64,000 bases of DNA, taken from positions 62,093,371-62,157,370 of the forward strand of contig NC_053393.1 of NCBI RefSeq assembly GCF_905171765.1, in the 5' to 3' direction. The notes under the pieces were generated by a model. That model was given only the letters and a program-made list of their open reading frames with translations. It did not search any database and had not been told where the DNA came from. Shown here one piece after another: positions 11,061-22,259 of the stretch. A program made the translations under genes and the position numbers. Position 1 is the stretch's first letter, and each line of letters opens with the position of its first letter. The DNA is from Bufo bufo. Taxonomy: Eukaryota; Chordata; Amphibia; Anura; Bufonidae.

Positions 11061-11990
11061 CTGTCGCATTCTGTAAAAAAAATAATAATAATTTTGCAGC
11101 CTTTGCTACATATGTCATTGTGAGATACACCCTTTAGATACTGTTGTTATATTCTACTATTAATAAAACACCCCTTTTGGGCAAAAATCTTTAAGTGCGG
11201 CCTAGTTTGTATCTGTATGTGTGAGATACACCCTTTATATACTGTGGTTCTATTCTGCTATTAATAAAGCACCCCTTTTGGGCATAAATCTTTAATTGCG
11301 GCCTAGTCTGGATCTGTACGTGTGAGGTACACCCTTTACATACTGTGGTTCTATTCTGTCATTTGAAAAACAGCCATTTTGTACAAAAACTTAATTTTGC
11401 AGCCTTTGCTGCATATGTCATTGTAAGGTACTCAATTTAGATACTGTGGTTCTATTCTGCTGTTAGAAAAACACCCATTTTGGGAAAAAAGTCTTAAATT
11501 GCGGGCTAGTCTGGATCTGTACGTGTGAGATACACACTTTAGATACTGTGGTTCTATTATGTTATTTGAAAAACAGCCATTTTGGGCAAAAATCTTAAAT
11601 TGCGGCCTAGTCTACATCTGTACGTGTGAGATACACACTTTAGATACTGTGGTTCTATTCTGCTATTAGAAAAACACTAATTTTGGGCAAAAATCTTTAA
11701 TTGCGGCCTAGTCTAGATCTGTACGTGTGAGATATACCCTTTACATACAGTGGTTCTATTCTGCTATTAATAAAAAAAACATTTTGGCCAAAAATCTTTA
11801 ATTGCGGCCTAGTCTACATCTGTACGTGTGAGATACATACTTTATATTTTGTGGTTCTATTCTGCTATTAGAAAAACACCCATTTTGGGCAAAAATCTTA
11901 AATTGAAGCCTAGTCTGGATCTGTACATGTGAGATACACCCTTTAGATACTGTGGTTCTATTCTGACAGTAATAAAACACCCATTTAGGG
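11060..11990. repeat. tandem array, about 101-bp units, in hAT A
   Basis: About eight to nine diverged units are marked by GTGTGAGATACACCCTTTA (near 11219, 11319, 11523, 11624, 11726, 11827, 11930) and GCGGCCTAGTCT. Spacing is close to 101 bp. The text is related to the preceding 306-bp units (TTTTGGGCAAAAA), so both arrays probably grew from one short ancestral unit. Non-coding. Confidence 0.75.
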
Positions 11991-12002
11991 CAAGATCCTA
12001 AA

Positions 12003-12545
12003 TTTGAGAAATATAAGGGACGTGGCCTCGGTCGTGGTGCTGCTGGTGGAGCTCCTGTTGCAGGGAAAGGACGTGTTTGATCTGTGCCAGCTACAAGCAC
12101 AAGTGAAACCCCTTCCTCAGGTGCGGGTAGGCGACAGAACCTGCAGCAGTATTTGGTCAGGCCTAATGCGGCTCTACGAATGGTGAGGCGAGAACAAGTA
12201 CAGGCGATAGTAGATTGGGTTGCTGACAGTGCCTCCAGTTCCTTCACATTGTCTCCCACTCAGTCTCCTGCTGAAAGATCAGAGTTGGCACCTGCAGCCG
12301 ATGTCCATTAGTCTTTCATCTCACCCCCTTGCAAATCAACCAAGCAGTGAGCCCCAAGTTATGCAGCAGTATCTTCTACTTTTTGATGACTCTGTTAGCA
12401 GGGTTTCCCAGGGCCATCCACCTAGCCCTGCCCCAGTAGTTGAAGAGATTGAGTGCACCGATGCCCTGCCACTTATGTTTCAAGATGAGTACATGGGAGG
12501 ACCATCGCAGCACATCTCGTATGATGACGAAACACAGGTGCCAAC
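12003..12545 (+). pseudogene. hAT transposase N-terminal fragment (element A)
   Basis: This stretch parallels the first 190 codons of the hAT C transposase (26505-27065). Shared features are an arginine/glycine-rich start, QYLVRPNAALRMVR, a Q(A/I)IDWVADSASS segment, then VMQQYLLLFDDSVSRVSQG and a DDETQVPT end. The frame changes several times. Homology stops exactly at 12545, where hAT B begins. It shows that A and C are the same family. No function is left. Confidence 0.75.
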
Positions 12546-12990
12546 TAGAGATGTCCCGAACTATTCGCCGGCGAACAGTTCCCGGCGAACATCGCTTGTT
12601 CGCGTTCGCCGGGGCGGGCGAACATATGCGATGTTCGGTCCGCCCCCTATACGTCATCATTGAGCAAACTTTGACCCTGTACCTCACAGTCAGCAGACAC
12701 ATTCCAGCCAATCAGCATACCCTCCCTCCCAGACACTCCCACCTCCTATCAAAAAGCAAGGACAGCATCCATCTTAGATTCATTCTGAAGCTGCAGTGTT
12801 AGTTAGAGCAGGGAGAGTGCTGCTGCTGCTGAATTAATAGGGAAATCGTTAGCTAGGCCAGTGTTCTGTGTCCACTCCAGTCCTCAAAGACTCATCTGAT
12901 CTGCTGTAAGGAGAGCGTCCTGACAGCACCCCAAAAAACCCTTTTTAAGGCTAGTACATCAGTCTGCTTTTTTAAAAATTATATATATAT

Positions 12991-13600
12991 ATTGCAGTTG
13001 CCTGCCAGTGTGTGTCAGGCCCATAGAGTGTACTGTGCCCACTGCCAGTGCCCACCACTCATATCTGGTGGCACAGTAGCTTGCAGATTAAAAAGTAATA
13101 CATTTTTTTCTCTGTAATATAATTGCAGTTGCCTGCCAGTGTGTGTCAGGCCCACAGAGTGTACTGTGCCCACTGCCAGTGCCCACCACTCATATCTGGT
13201 GGCACAGTAGCTTGCAGATAAAAAAGTAATAATTTTTTTTCTCTGTAATATAATTGCAGTTGCCTGCCAGTGTGTGTCAGGCCCACAGAGTGTACTGTGC
13301 CCCCTGCCATTGCCCACCACTCATTTCTGGTGGCACAGTAGCTTGCAGATAAAAAAGTAATACCATTTTTTCTCCGTAATATAATTGCAGTTGCCTGCCA
13401 GTGTGTGTTAGTCCCACAGACTGTACTGTGCTCACTGCCAGTGCCCACCACTCATATCTGGTGGCACAGTAGCTTGCAGATAAAAAGGTAATACAATTTT
13501 TCTCTGTAATATAATTGCAGTTGCCTGCCAGTGTGTGTCAGGCCCACAGACTGTACTGTGCCCACTGCCCACCACTCATATCGGGTGGCACAGTACCTTG
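12991..13600. repeat. tandem array, 130-131-bp units, in hAT B
   Basis: Units start at ATTGCAGTTGCCTGCC (12991, 13122, 13253, 13383, 13513), so there are about 4.6 copies. They include TGTGTGTCAGGCCCA and a CCACCACTCATATCTGG phrase. Two shadow frames on the minus strand come only from this array. The array lies just upstream of the transposase start, so it may be part of the element's promoter or leader. That role is not shown by the sequence. Confidence 0.85.
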
Positions 13601-13629
13601 CACGCCTAGTACCACTAATCTAAAAAAAA

Positions 13630-16600
13630 ATGACAGGCAGAGGCAGGCCACCCCGCAGGGGCCATCGTGGTCGTGGTGCTGTGATTCCCTTTGGCCCTAG
13701 AATAATGCCCAGTGTTCAGAGGCCACGTACCCTGAACTCGAAAAGTTCTGAGGGCATAGTTCACTGGCTAACACAGGAAACCCAATCTTCTACAGCTTCC
13801 GCTCGGAACCTTGACGCACCATCCTCCTCCAGCTCAGCTTCGGGCACCTCTCAAGTTACCACTCGCCCGCCTGCCGCCACCACCAACACTAGCACCACAC
13901 CCGCTTCACTTGATCTGTCAGAGGAGTTATTTACACATCAGTTGGAAGAAATGAGTGATGCGCAACCATTATTGCCAGAGGATGTAGATAACAGGGATAT
14001 GTCTTAGTCAGGCAGCATTACACACATGGACGTACGGTGTGATGATGATGATGTTGTACCCGCTGCTGCTTCCTTTGCTGAGTTGTCAGATACAAGTGAA
14101 GCAGTTGATGATGACGATGTGTCCGTGGATGTCACGTGGGTGCCCGCTCGAAGAGAAGAAGAACAGGGGGAAAGTTCAGATGGGGAGACAGAGAGGAGGA
14201 GGAGACGATTTGGAAGCAGGGGGAGGTCGTCACAAGGAGCTAGTGGCACAGTCAGACAGCATGTATCGGCCGGCACCCGGGGTCAGCTAGACAGCACGCC
14301 AATCAACACATGCTGTTGCCACCACCAGAGTGCCATCATTGCAAAGCTCAGCAGTGTGGCATTTTTTTTGTGTGTCTGCCTCTGATAACAGCAATGCCAT
14401 TTGCAACCTATGCCAAAAGAAACTGAGTCATGGGAAGTCCAACACCCACCTAGGTACAACTGCTTTGAGAAGGCACATGATCTCCCATCACAAACGCCTA
14501 TGGGATCAACACATGATGAGTACAAGCAGCACACAAACTCAAAGCCGCCATCCTCCTCCTGGTCCAGCATCTTCAGCCACGTCAACCACTGCTGTCCTCC
14601 TTGCCCACTCTCAACCACCCGCCACTCTGCCTCTCACCTTCAGCAGTTCCTGCTCATCTGCCCACAGTCAGGTGTCTGTCAAGGAAATGTTTGAGCGTAA
14701 GAAGCAATGTCAGAGAGTCACCGACTTGACCGGTATCTGACAGCTGGCTTGTCGGAACTCTTAGCCCGCCAGATTTTACCATACAAGCTGGTGGAGTCTG
14801 AGGCCTTCAAAAAATTTGTAGCTATTGGGACACCGCAGTGGAAGGTACCCGGCCGAATTTTTTTTCCACAAAAGGCAATCCCAAACCTGTACTCTATTGT
14901 GGAAAAGGAAGTCATGGCATATCTGGCACACAGTGTTGCGGCAAGGGTCCATCTGATCACTCATACCTGGTTTGCTAAGCACGGTCAGGGCAGGTATATC
15001 ACGTACACTGCGCATTGGGTAAACCTGCTGACTGCTGCCAAGCATGGAATGCGTGGCTCTGCAGAGGAGTTGGTGACACCGCCACGACTTGCAGGCAGGC
15101 CTGCTGCCACCTCCTCTACTCCTCCTACTCCATCCTCTTCGCTAACCTCCTCGGCTGAGTCCTCTTCTTCTGCTGCGTCTTGCTCCACATTAACTGCACC
15201 CCCCCAGCTCCCCAGGGGCTATTCCACATCCCGGATACGACAGTGTCACGCCGTCTTGGGGTTGACTTGCCTGAAAGCAGAGAGTCACACCGGACCAGCA
15301 CTCCTGTCCACCCTGAACGCATAGGTGGATCAGCTGACCCCGCACCAACTGGAGATCGGCAAAGTGGTGTGTGACAATGGAAGCAATTTGTTGGCGGCAT
15401 TGAATTTGGGCAAGTTGACACATGTGCCGCGCATGGCACATGTGTTGAATCTGATCGTACAACGCTTTGTGCATAAGTACCCAGGCTTACAGGACGTCCT
15501 CAAGCAGGCCAGGAAGGTGTGTGGCCATTTCAGGTGTTCCTACACGGCCATGGCGCACTTTTCCGATATTCAGCGGCAAAACAACATGCCAGTGAGGCGC
15601 TTGATTTGCGACAGCCCGACATGTTGGAATTCAACACTCCTAATGTTCGACCGCCTGCTCCAACAAGAAAAAGCCATCAATGAGTATTTATATGATCGGG
15701 TTGCTAGAACAGCCTCTGCGGAGCTGGGTATTTTTTTGCCACGTTACTGGACGCTCATGCGCAATGCCTGTAGGCTCATGCGTCCTTTTGAGGAGGTGAG
15801 AAACCTAGTCAGTCGCACTGAAGGCACCATCAGCGACATCATCCCATTTGTTTTCTTTCTGGAGCGTGCCCTGCGAAGAGTGCTGGATCAGGCCGTAGAT
15901 GAGCGTGAAGAGGAAGAGTTGTGGTCACCATCACCACCAGAAACGGCCTTATCAGCATCGCTTGCTGGACCTGCGGCAACGCTGGAAGAGGAGTCTGAGG
16001 AAGAGGAGTCAGAGGAGGAATGTGGCTTTGAGGAGGAGGAAGACCAACCACAGCAGGCATCCCAGGGTGCTCGTTGTCACCTATCTCGTACCCGTGGTGT
16101 TGTACGTGGCTGGGGGGAAGAACAGACCTTCAATGAGATCAGTGAGGACGAGGAACGGGACACAAGTAGCTCGGCATCCAACCTTGTGCAAATGGGGTCT
16201 TTCATGCTGTCATGCCTGTTGAGGGACCCTCGTATAAAAAGGCTGAAGGAGAACGACCTGTACTGGGTGGCCTTGCTACTAGACCCCCGGTATAAGCAGA
16301 AAGTGCCTGAAATGTTAACGAATTACCGGAAGTCGGAAAGGATGCAGCAGTTCCAAAACAAGTTAAAAAGTATGCTTTACACAGCGTATAAGGGTGATGT
16401 CACAGCACAACGGGAATCTAACAGGGGAAGAGGTGAAAGTAATCCTCCTCCTACCACGACCACGCCGGCAAGGACAGGACGCTTTACAGACGTGTTGTTG
16501 ATGGAGGACATGCAGAGCTTTTTAAGTCCTACGCATCGCCACAGCCCTTCGGGGTCCACCCTCAGAGAACGACTCGACCGACAGGTAGCAGACTACCTCG

Positions 16601-16980
16601 CCTTAACTGCAGATATCGACACTCTGAGGAGCGATGAACCCCTTGACTACTGGGTGTGCAGGCTTGACCTGTGGCCTGAGCTATCCCAATTTGCGATAGA
16701 ACTTCTGGACTGCCCCGCCTCAAGTGTCCTGTCAGAAAGGACCTTCAGCGCAACAGGAGGTATTGTCACTGAGAAGAGAAGTCGCCTAGGTCAAAAAAGT
16801 CTAGATTACCTCACCTTTATTAAGATGAATGAGGCATGGATCCCGAAGGGACTGACAGTGGGGGATGCATTTGACTACAAAAGGCCTGATGAGATGCCTT
16901 GGGCTAAAAATGGTCCACATGCTGCTGTATTTAATCTCTGCATGCCGGATGACTTGCGTGACTTCTCCGCCACCAACTAG
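13630..16980 (+). pseudogene. hAT transposase (element B), broken
   Basis: The start is MTGRGRPPRRGHRGRGAV, basic and Arg/Gly-rich as in hAT C. One frame runs to a TAG at 14005-14007 and continues to about 14300. A frameshift there leads to a BED-type zinc finger (AVWHFFCVSASDNS, then CNLCQKKL and RRHMISHH). A second shift near 14700 returns to the first frame. A TAG at 15322-15324 splits the rest, and then 551 codons are open to 16980. The first catalytic motif reads LITHTW where the family has TDTW, so the first aspartate is lost. VVCDNGSNL (second Asp) and LSERTFSATGG (Glu, dimerisation region) remain. An acidic, serine-rich insert lies at 15900-16060. The gene is dead by several independent lesions. 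Confidence 0.85.
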
Positions 16981-17549
16981 GGTTCAAGCCGCAATGTTTT
17001 AGTGCACTTTCTGCCTGGATAGAAAGCGGCTGCAACGATACCTAATTTTTCTGGCCTCTGGTGCTGCACTGTGGCTGCAAAAAAAAAAAAAAAAAAAACA
17101 TGTGTCAATTCCCCTTCGTGATTGTTACCTTGTTGTGGTGAAGGGGCTTGCGTATCACATTGAAGCGATCACCTCTATGAGTGTGTTGGCAATGGCAATG
17201 TTGGCACACCCCAGATGATAAGGTCGTTGCTTCATTGTGAACAGACCAAAAGCGATCGGCTGGATAATTTTGCATAGAAAAAACATTAATTTTCTTTGTG
17301 ATCATCTAAGGTGATCATTAAAGCCTACTAGGCCAACAATGGGCCCACACTGCAGAATCATGGTTTTCTGGGTCACTTAACTGTCACTGAACTACCTCAG
17401 CACGACCATAGGCTTTGAAAAACCGCCATCGCCTGCAATCTCCCAAACGTGCGCACGAGCACAGTCATCACTACACCAAGATTGACGCATAGAGGAATAA
17501 AATTAATGTCATGAGTGTGTCAACTATTGACAACTCTTTGCGGTTGTCT
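16981..17549. other. hAT B 3' untranslated and spacer sequence
   Basis: There is no credible frame. It contains a run of 19 A at about 17081-17098. The rest is single-copy within the window. Confidence 0.5.
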
Positions 17550-17990
17550 AAAATCTATTCAATACACGTCCCCTGATAGGGGACGTAACAGGGATTAAAC
17601 TGATAGGAATAGTACTACTTAACATACAACTCATATAGGGTAGCACAGTACATTGCACGGCGCACACGCGCAGTGCCCCAAATTGGAAGTAAGAGTACCG
17701 ACCAAGCATCTTTTTCCATCTCCCTGTTCCTAAAATCTATTCCATACACCGGCCCCTGATAGGGGACGTAACAGGGATTAAACTGATAGGAATAGTACTA
17801 CTTAACACACCACTCATATAGGGTAGCACAGTACATTGCACGGCGCACACGCGCAGTGCCCCAAATTGGAAGTAAGAGGACCGACCAACCATCTTTTTCC
17901 ATCTCCCGGTTCCTAAAATCTATTCTATACACTGGCCCCTGATAGGGGACAAAACAGAGATTAAACTGGTAAGAACAGATTTTTTTAATT
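17550..17990. repeat. tandem array, 183-bp units, each with a perfect hairpin
   Basis: About 2.3 copies are marked by CCCCTGATAGGGG (near 17571, 17754, 17937). GTCCCCTGATAGGGGAC is a perfect short hairpin in the first copies. Each unit also has ACATTGCACGGCGCACACG. A shorter-unit relative lies at 44280-44640 in the second B-type element. Confidence 0.8.
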
Positions 17991-18002
17991 AAAAAAAAAG
18001 AG

Positions 18003-18480
18003 GACAGCCTCTGCGGAGCTAAGTATTTTTTGGCCGCGTTACTGAACGCTCATGCACAATGGCTGTAGGCTCATGCGTCCTTTTGCGGAGGTGACAAACC
18101 TGGTCAGTCAAACTCAAGGCAACATCATCGACCTCATCCCATATGCGTTTTTTCTGGAGTGTGCCCTGCGAAGAGTGCTGGATCAGGCCGTAGATGAGCA
18201 TGAAGAGGAAGAGTTGTGGTCACCATCACCACCAGAAGCAGCCTTGTCGTCGTCAATTGCTGGACCTGCGGCAACGCAGAGAGAGGAGTCTGAAGAAGAG
18301 GAGTCAAAGGAGGAAGGTGGCTTTGAGGAGGTGGAAGACCAACCACAGCAGGCGTCCCAGCGGGCTTGTTGTCACCTTTCGGGGACCCTTGGTGTTGTAC
18401 GTGGCTGGGTGGAGGAATAGACCTTCAATGACGTCAGTGAGGACAAGGAACGGAACATGGCTAGCTTGGTATCCAACCTT
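18003..18480 (+). pseudogene. partial second copy of hAT B transposase gene
   Basis: This matches 15710-16210 of the main transposase pseudogene: ACAGCCTCTGCGGAGCT, then GTAGATGAGCATGAAGAGG and the acidic EEESEEEESKEEGGFEE stretch. It stops at a TAG (18418-18420) within the copied region. The fragment sits in the element's 3' subterminal part, as expected of an internally deleted derivative joined to the full element. It is non-functional. Confidence 0.75.
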
Positions 18481-18942
18481 GTGCAAATGGGGAGTTTGCG
18501 ATTGTGCAAATGGACTATTTGCGGTTGTTTGCGGTGCGTTAAACGGGGAGTTTGGTCTGTCACTGTGAAGCGGACGTAACCCTTACACTACCTGATCGAT
18601 ACAACATCATACCTGATCTTTTAAAGCACGTTATTCCAAACAATTTAGGAATGTTAGGTGATTTATGCCCTTTATGGATTAAAACCCGACTCTGCGTCAA
18701 CTACGTAATTTTCCATGGGAGTTTTGCCATGGATCCCCCTCCGGCATCCACAGTCCAGGTGTTAGTCTTCTTGAAACAACTTTTCCATCACTATTGTGGC
18801 CAGAAAGGGTCCCTGTGGGTTTTAAAATTCGCCTGCTTATTGAAGTCTAAGGCGGTTCGCCCGGTTCGCCCGTTCACGAACATTTGCGAAAATTCGCGTT
18901 CGCCGCTCGCGAACTGAAAATTTTATGTTCGCGACATCTCTA

Positions 18943-19800
18943 GTTACAAACCTGGTCAGTCAAACTCAAGGCAACATCATCGACCTCATCCCATATGCGT
19001 TTTTTCTGAAACGTCCCCTGCGAAGAGTGCTGGATCATGCCGTAAATGAGCATGAAGAGGAAGAGTTGTGGTCACCATCACCACCAGAAGCAGCCTTGTC
19101 ATTGTCAATTTCTGGACCTGTGGCAATGCAGAGAGAGGAGTCTGAAGAAGAGGAGTCAGAGGAGGAAGGTGGCTTTGAGGAGGTGGAAGACCAACCACAG
19201 CAGGCGTCCCCGGGGGCTTGTTGTCACCTTTTAGGGACCCTTGGTGTTGTACGTGGCTGGGTGGAGGAAGAGACCTTCAATGACGTCAGTGAGGACAAGG
19301 AACGGGACATGGCTAGCTTGGTATCCAACCTTGTGCAAATGGGGAGTTTGCGGTTGTGCAAATAGACTGTTTGCGGTGCGTTAAACGGGGAGTTTGGTCT
19401 GTCAGAGTTTGGTCTGTCACTGTGAAGCGGGCGTAACCCTTACACTACCTGATCGATACAACATCATACCTGATATTTTAAAGCACGTTATTCCAAACAA
19501 TTTAGGAATGTTAGGTGATTTATATCCTTTATGGATTAAAACCCGACTTTGCGTCAACTACGTATTTTTCCATGGGAGTTTTGCCATGGATCCCCCTCCG
19601 GCATGCCACAGTCCAGGTGTTAGTCCCCTTGAAACAACTTTTCCATCACTATTGTGGCCAGAAAGAGTCCCTGTGGGTTTTAAAATTTGTCTGCGTATTG
19701 AAGTCTATGGCGGTTCGCCCGGTTCGCCTGTTCGAGAACATTTGCGGAAATTCGCGTTCGCCGTTCGCGAACGGAAAATTTTATGTTTGCGACATCTCTA
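18943..19800 (+). repeat. tandem duplication of the hAT B 3' end
   Basis: This repeats 18088-18942 with roughly 90 percent or more identity by eye. It starts at ACAAACCTGGTCAGTCAAAC, contains the same acidic transposase fragment (to about 19345) and ends with a second terminal repeat, GCGACATCTCTA at 19800. The first 3' terminus (18942) is therefore followed directly by internal sequence of a second copy. Confidence 0.8.
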
Positions 19801-20029
19801 CTGATTACATGGCACCTGCTGTCGGGATTACTGCCTATGCAAACATGTCTCTATACACATAGAGAACCAAAGTAGAATTCCACCTATACAGTGAGATCAA
19901 TTGATGAATTTGTCATTTTTTATTTTTATTACTTATGTATATCTTTTATTGAATGAGATGTATTATACCTAGGTATATTGCGGTTTTACTATATAATAAA
20001 TTTTTATGTTTCCACATATCCTCGAAATA
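19801..20029. other. unassigned, AT-rich
   Basis: No gene or recognised repeat. It separates the duplicated hAT B end from the next segment of the old repeat. Confidence 0.4.
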
Positions 20030-20977
20030 TTCTGAGTGCCAGTTCAATTTCCTAACAATGTTTTAGTGTCTCCATATTCTGAGACATAATTTTTAAATTT
20101 TTTGGGCGATTGTCTTAGGTATAGGATCATTTTTTGAGGGATGAGGTGACGGTTAGATTGGTACTATTTTGGGGGGTATAAGCCTTTTTTATTGCGTGGT
20201 GTTGCACTTTTAGTGATGTAGGTGACAAAGAATTTATATTTAGCACAGTTTTTATCTTATTTTTTTCACGGTGTTCATCTGAGGGGTTAGGTCATGTGAT
20301 ATTTTTTATAGAGCCAGTCGATACGGACGCGGCAATACCTAATATGTGTACTTTTCTTTTTCTTTCCTATTTTTTTAAAAATAATTCCCTTTATCTTGGC
20401 AAAAGGATATTTGTATTTATTTTTTACTTTAAACTTAAATTTTTGGGGAAAACTTATTTTGTAAACTTTTTGTTCACTTAATTTGTTGTCCCATTCTGGG
20501 ACTTCAACTTTTGGGGGTCTGATCCCCTTTACAATGCATGACAATACTTCTGTATTGTCATGCATTGTCTGTAAATGTATTACACACTGTAATACATTTA
20601 CAGCCTTCCTGCCTGTGAGATCCAGGGGGCTGGATCTCACAGGCTCTTCCGGAAGGCAGCCACGGTCCCTGAGGAAGGCATCGTGCTGCCTTCCATGCCA
20701 TCGGGTCCCCGTCACAGCAGCAAGGGGACCCGATGGCAGCTCCCATACCCGAAAGTACATTGCATATGCCGGGGTCAGCGCTGATCGCGGCACTTCAAGG
20801 GTTAATGTGCCGACATCAGTGATTTCACCGATGCTGGCACATGCAGCAGGGGTCCGGTTATCAGTGACTTCCGGACCCCTGCCGCGAATCGGGCGGGCGC
20901 ATCTCTTGCACCCGCCTGATCACAGTGCCGTACATGTACGGCGCTGGTCCTTAAGTCACAGGTCCTCTACGGGTTAA
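20030..20977. repeat. old repeat, third segment, with a run of perfect hairpins
   Basis: The first 300 bp match 8632-8778 and 8386-8560 (GTGTCTCCATATTCTGAG, GATTGGTACTATTTT, then TAGGTCATGTGATATTTT). It then turns into consecutive inverted repeats: 17-bp arms at 20531-20568, 16-bp arms at 20569-20603, 15-bp arms at 20611-20644, 15-bp arms at 20696-20738, 12-bp arms at 20846-20882, and a 16-bp palindrome at 20927-20942. It ends CTCTACGGGTTAA with TTAA at 20974-20977, the inverse of the TTAACCCC start at 186. Non-coding. Confidence 0.6.
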
Positions 20978-21009
20978 TGCATGACAATATCCTGGTGGCC
21001 TTAGAAGCA

Positions 21010-22200
21010 GCTGATTGACATTGTATGCTGTTATTTTATCTATATTTGATCTACAAGGACACCCAAATCCGTCTCTACAAGTGACTCTCCCAGTGTTACA
21101 TCCCCTAGGACATATGATGCACAGAGATTATTACTACCAAGATGCATAACTTTACATTTATCCACATTGGACCTCATTTGCCAAGTTGATGCCCAATCAC
21201 TCAGAATGTTCAAGTCAGCTTGTAGTTTATGGACATCTTCCATAGACTGCACAGTACTACATAGCTTAGTGTCATCTGCAAAAATAGATATGGTGCTATT
21301 AATCCCCTCCTCGATATCATTAATAAATAAATTAAATAAGGACCCAGCACTGAATCTTGGGGAACATCACTTATAACTCCGGACCATTCTGAATAGGAAT
21401 CATTGACCACAACTCTCTGGGCACGGTCCTTCAGCCAGTTTTCAATCCAATTATAAACTATACTTTCCAAACCTATAGACCTTACTTTACTTATTAAGCG
21501 TCTATGAGGGACAGTATCAAAAGCCTTCACAATATCCAGAATCACTACATCCACAGCTGCCCCTCTGTCCAGGCTTCTATACTCACCTCCTCATAAAAGC
21601 AAATCAGGTTAGTCTGACAACTTGTGCCCTTGGTAAACCCATGTTGGTTATCACTTATAATATTATTTACAGTCGCATACTCCTGTATAGAGTCCCTTAA
21701 GAGTCCTTCCAACATTTTTTCCACAACAGAAGTTAAACTAACTGGTCTATAATTACCTATGGAGGACCTAGATTCTTTTTTGAATATGGGCACCACATTT
21801 GCCTTGAGCCAATCACTTGGCACTGTACTAGTACCTAGAGAATCTTTAAATATTATAAACAAGTGGACATCAATGATTGAACTGAGCTATTTAAGAACTC
21901 TTGAATGTAATCCATCAGGACCCGGAGCCTTGTTCACATTTGCCTTATTCAACTTCTCTTGGACCCTATTTCCAGTTAGCCAATTTATTATATTGCTGGA
22001 TGTACTAACAGCCCCAGCACCACAGATATCAGATCCTTTCTCTTCTTTTGTATAAACAGAGCTAAAAAAAAAAAACATTTAGTAACTCTGCCTTTTCCTT
22101 ATCTTCAGTGACTAACCCCCCTTTACCATTATTTAGGTCACCTACCTGCTCAGACCTTGGTTTTTTAGCATTTATATATTTAAATAATTTTTGCCACCTG
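21010..22200 (-). mobile_element. decayed non-LTR retrotransposon (CR1/Rex-like)
   Basis: A minus-strand reverse transcriptase relic is recognisable across about 1.05 kb. The element is 5'-truncated (no endonuclease domain seen) and its 3' end is unclear. It has lost its frame several times, so it is an old copy. Confidence 0.75.
21040..22078 (-). pseudogene. CR1/Rex-like reverse transcriptase fragment
   Basis: Ordered RT motifs are spread over three frames. KANVNKAPGPDGLHSRVLK (22078-21887) is followed by a stop, then WLKANVVPIFKKESRSSIGN and YRPVSLTSVVEKMLEG (21862-21545), then ILDIVKAFDTVPHRRLISKV and GVISDVPQDSVLGP (21554-21210), then WQMRSNVDKCKVMHLGSNN (21252-21040). The FADD catalytic box should fall between the last two parts but is destroyed by a frameshift (FLQMTLS in its place). 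Wording such as NYRPVSLTS and AFDTVPH is typical of the CR1/L2/Rex group. The exact clade cannot be fixed by eye. Confidence 0.82.
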
Positions 22201-22259
22201 CTGTTCGTTTTGTATTTTTGCAAATTTTATCTCTTTTTTGTAGATTTTAAGCCCTTTAA

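Larger units (their letters stand above)
8779..12545 (+). mobile_element. hAT element A, 5' part only
   Basis: It begins with TAGGGTTGAGCGAAC, matching the terminal repeat of hAT C (TAGTGTTGAGCGAAC at 24445). The next 150 bp carry the same GTTCGGGTTCGG subterminal motifs. Long tandem arrays follow, then a transposase N-terminal fragment. The element is cut at 12545 by the start of hAT B. No matching 3' terminus or target duplication of the flank CTTGCTAT is seen, so the rest has been lost or moved. A GC-rich block at about 9178-10240 interrupts its arrays. Confidence 0.7.
12546..18942 (+). mobile_element. hAT element B, with decayed transposase
   Basis: It starts TAGAGATGTCCCGAAC and ends GTTCGCGACATCTCTA at 18942, a clear inverted terminal repeat. 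Subterminal zones are rich in GTTCGC/GCGAAC. In order it contains a 130-bp array (12991-13600), a transposase pseudogene (13630-16980), an A run (17081-17098), a 183-bp array and a second, partial transposase copy (18003-18480). The left flank is hAT A (GTGCCAAC at 12538-12545). Neither GTTACAAA (after 18942) nor CTGATTAC (after 19800) matches, so the right side has been rearranged. Confidence 0.75.
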
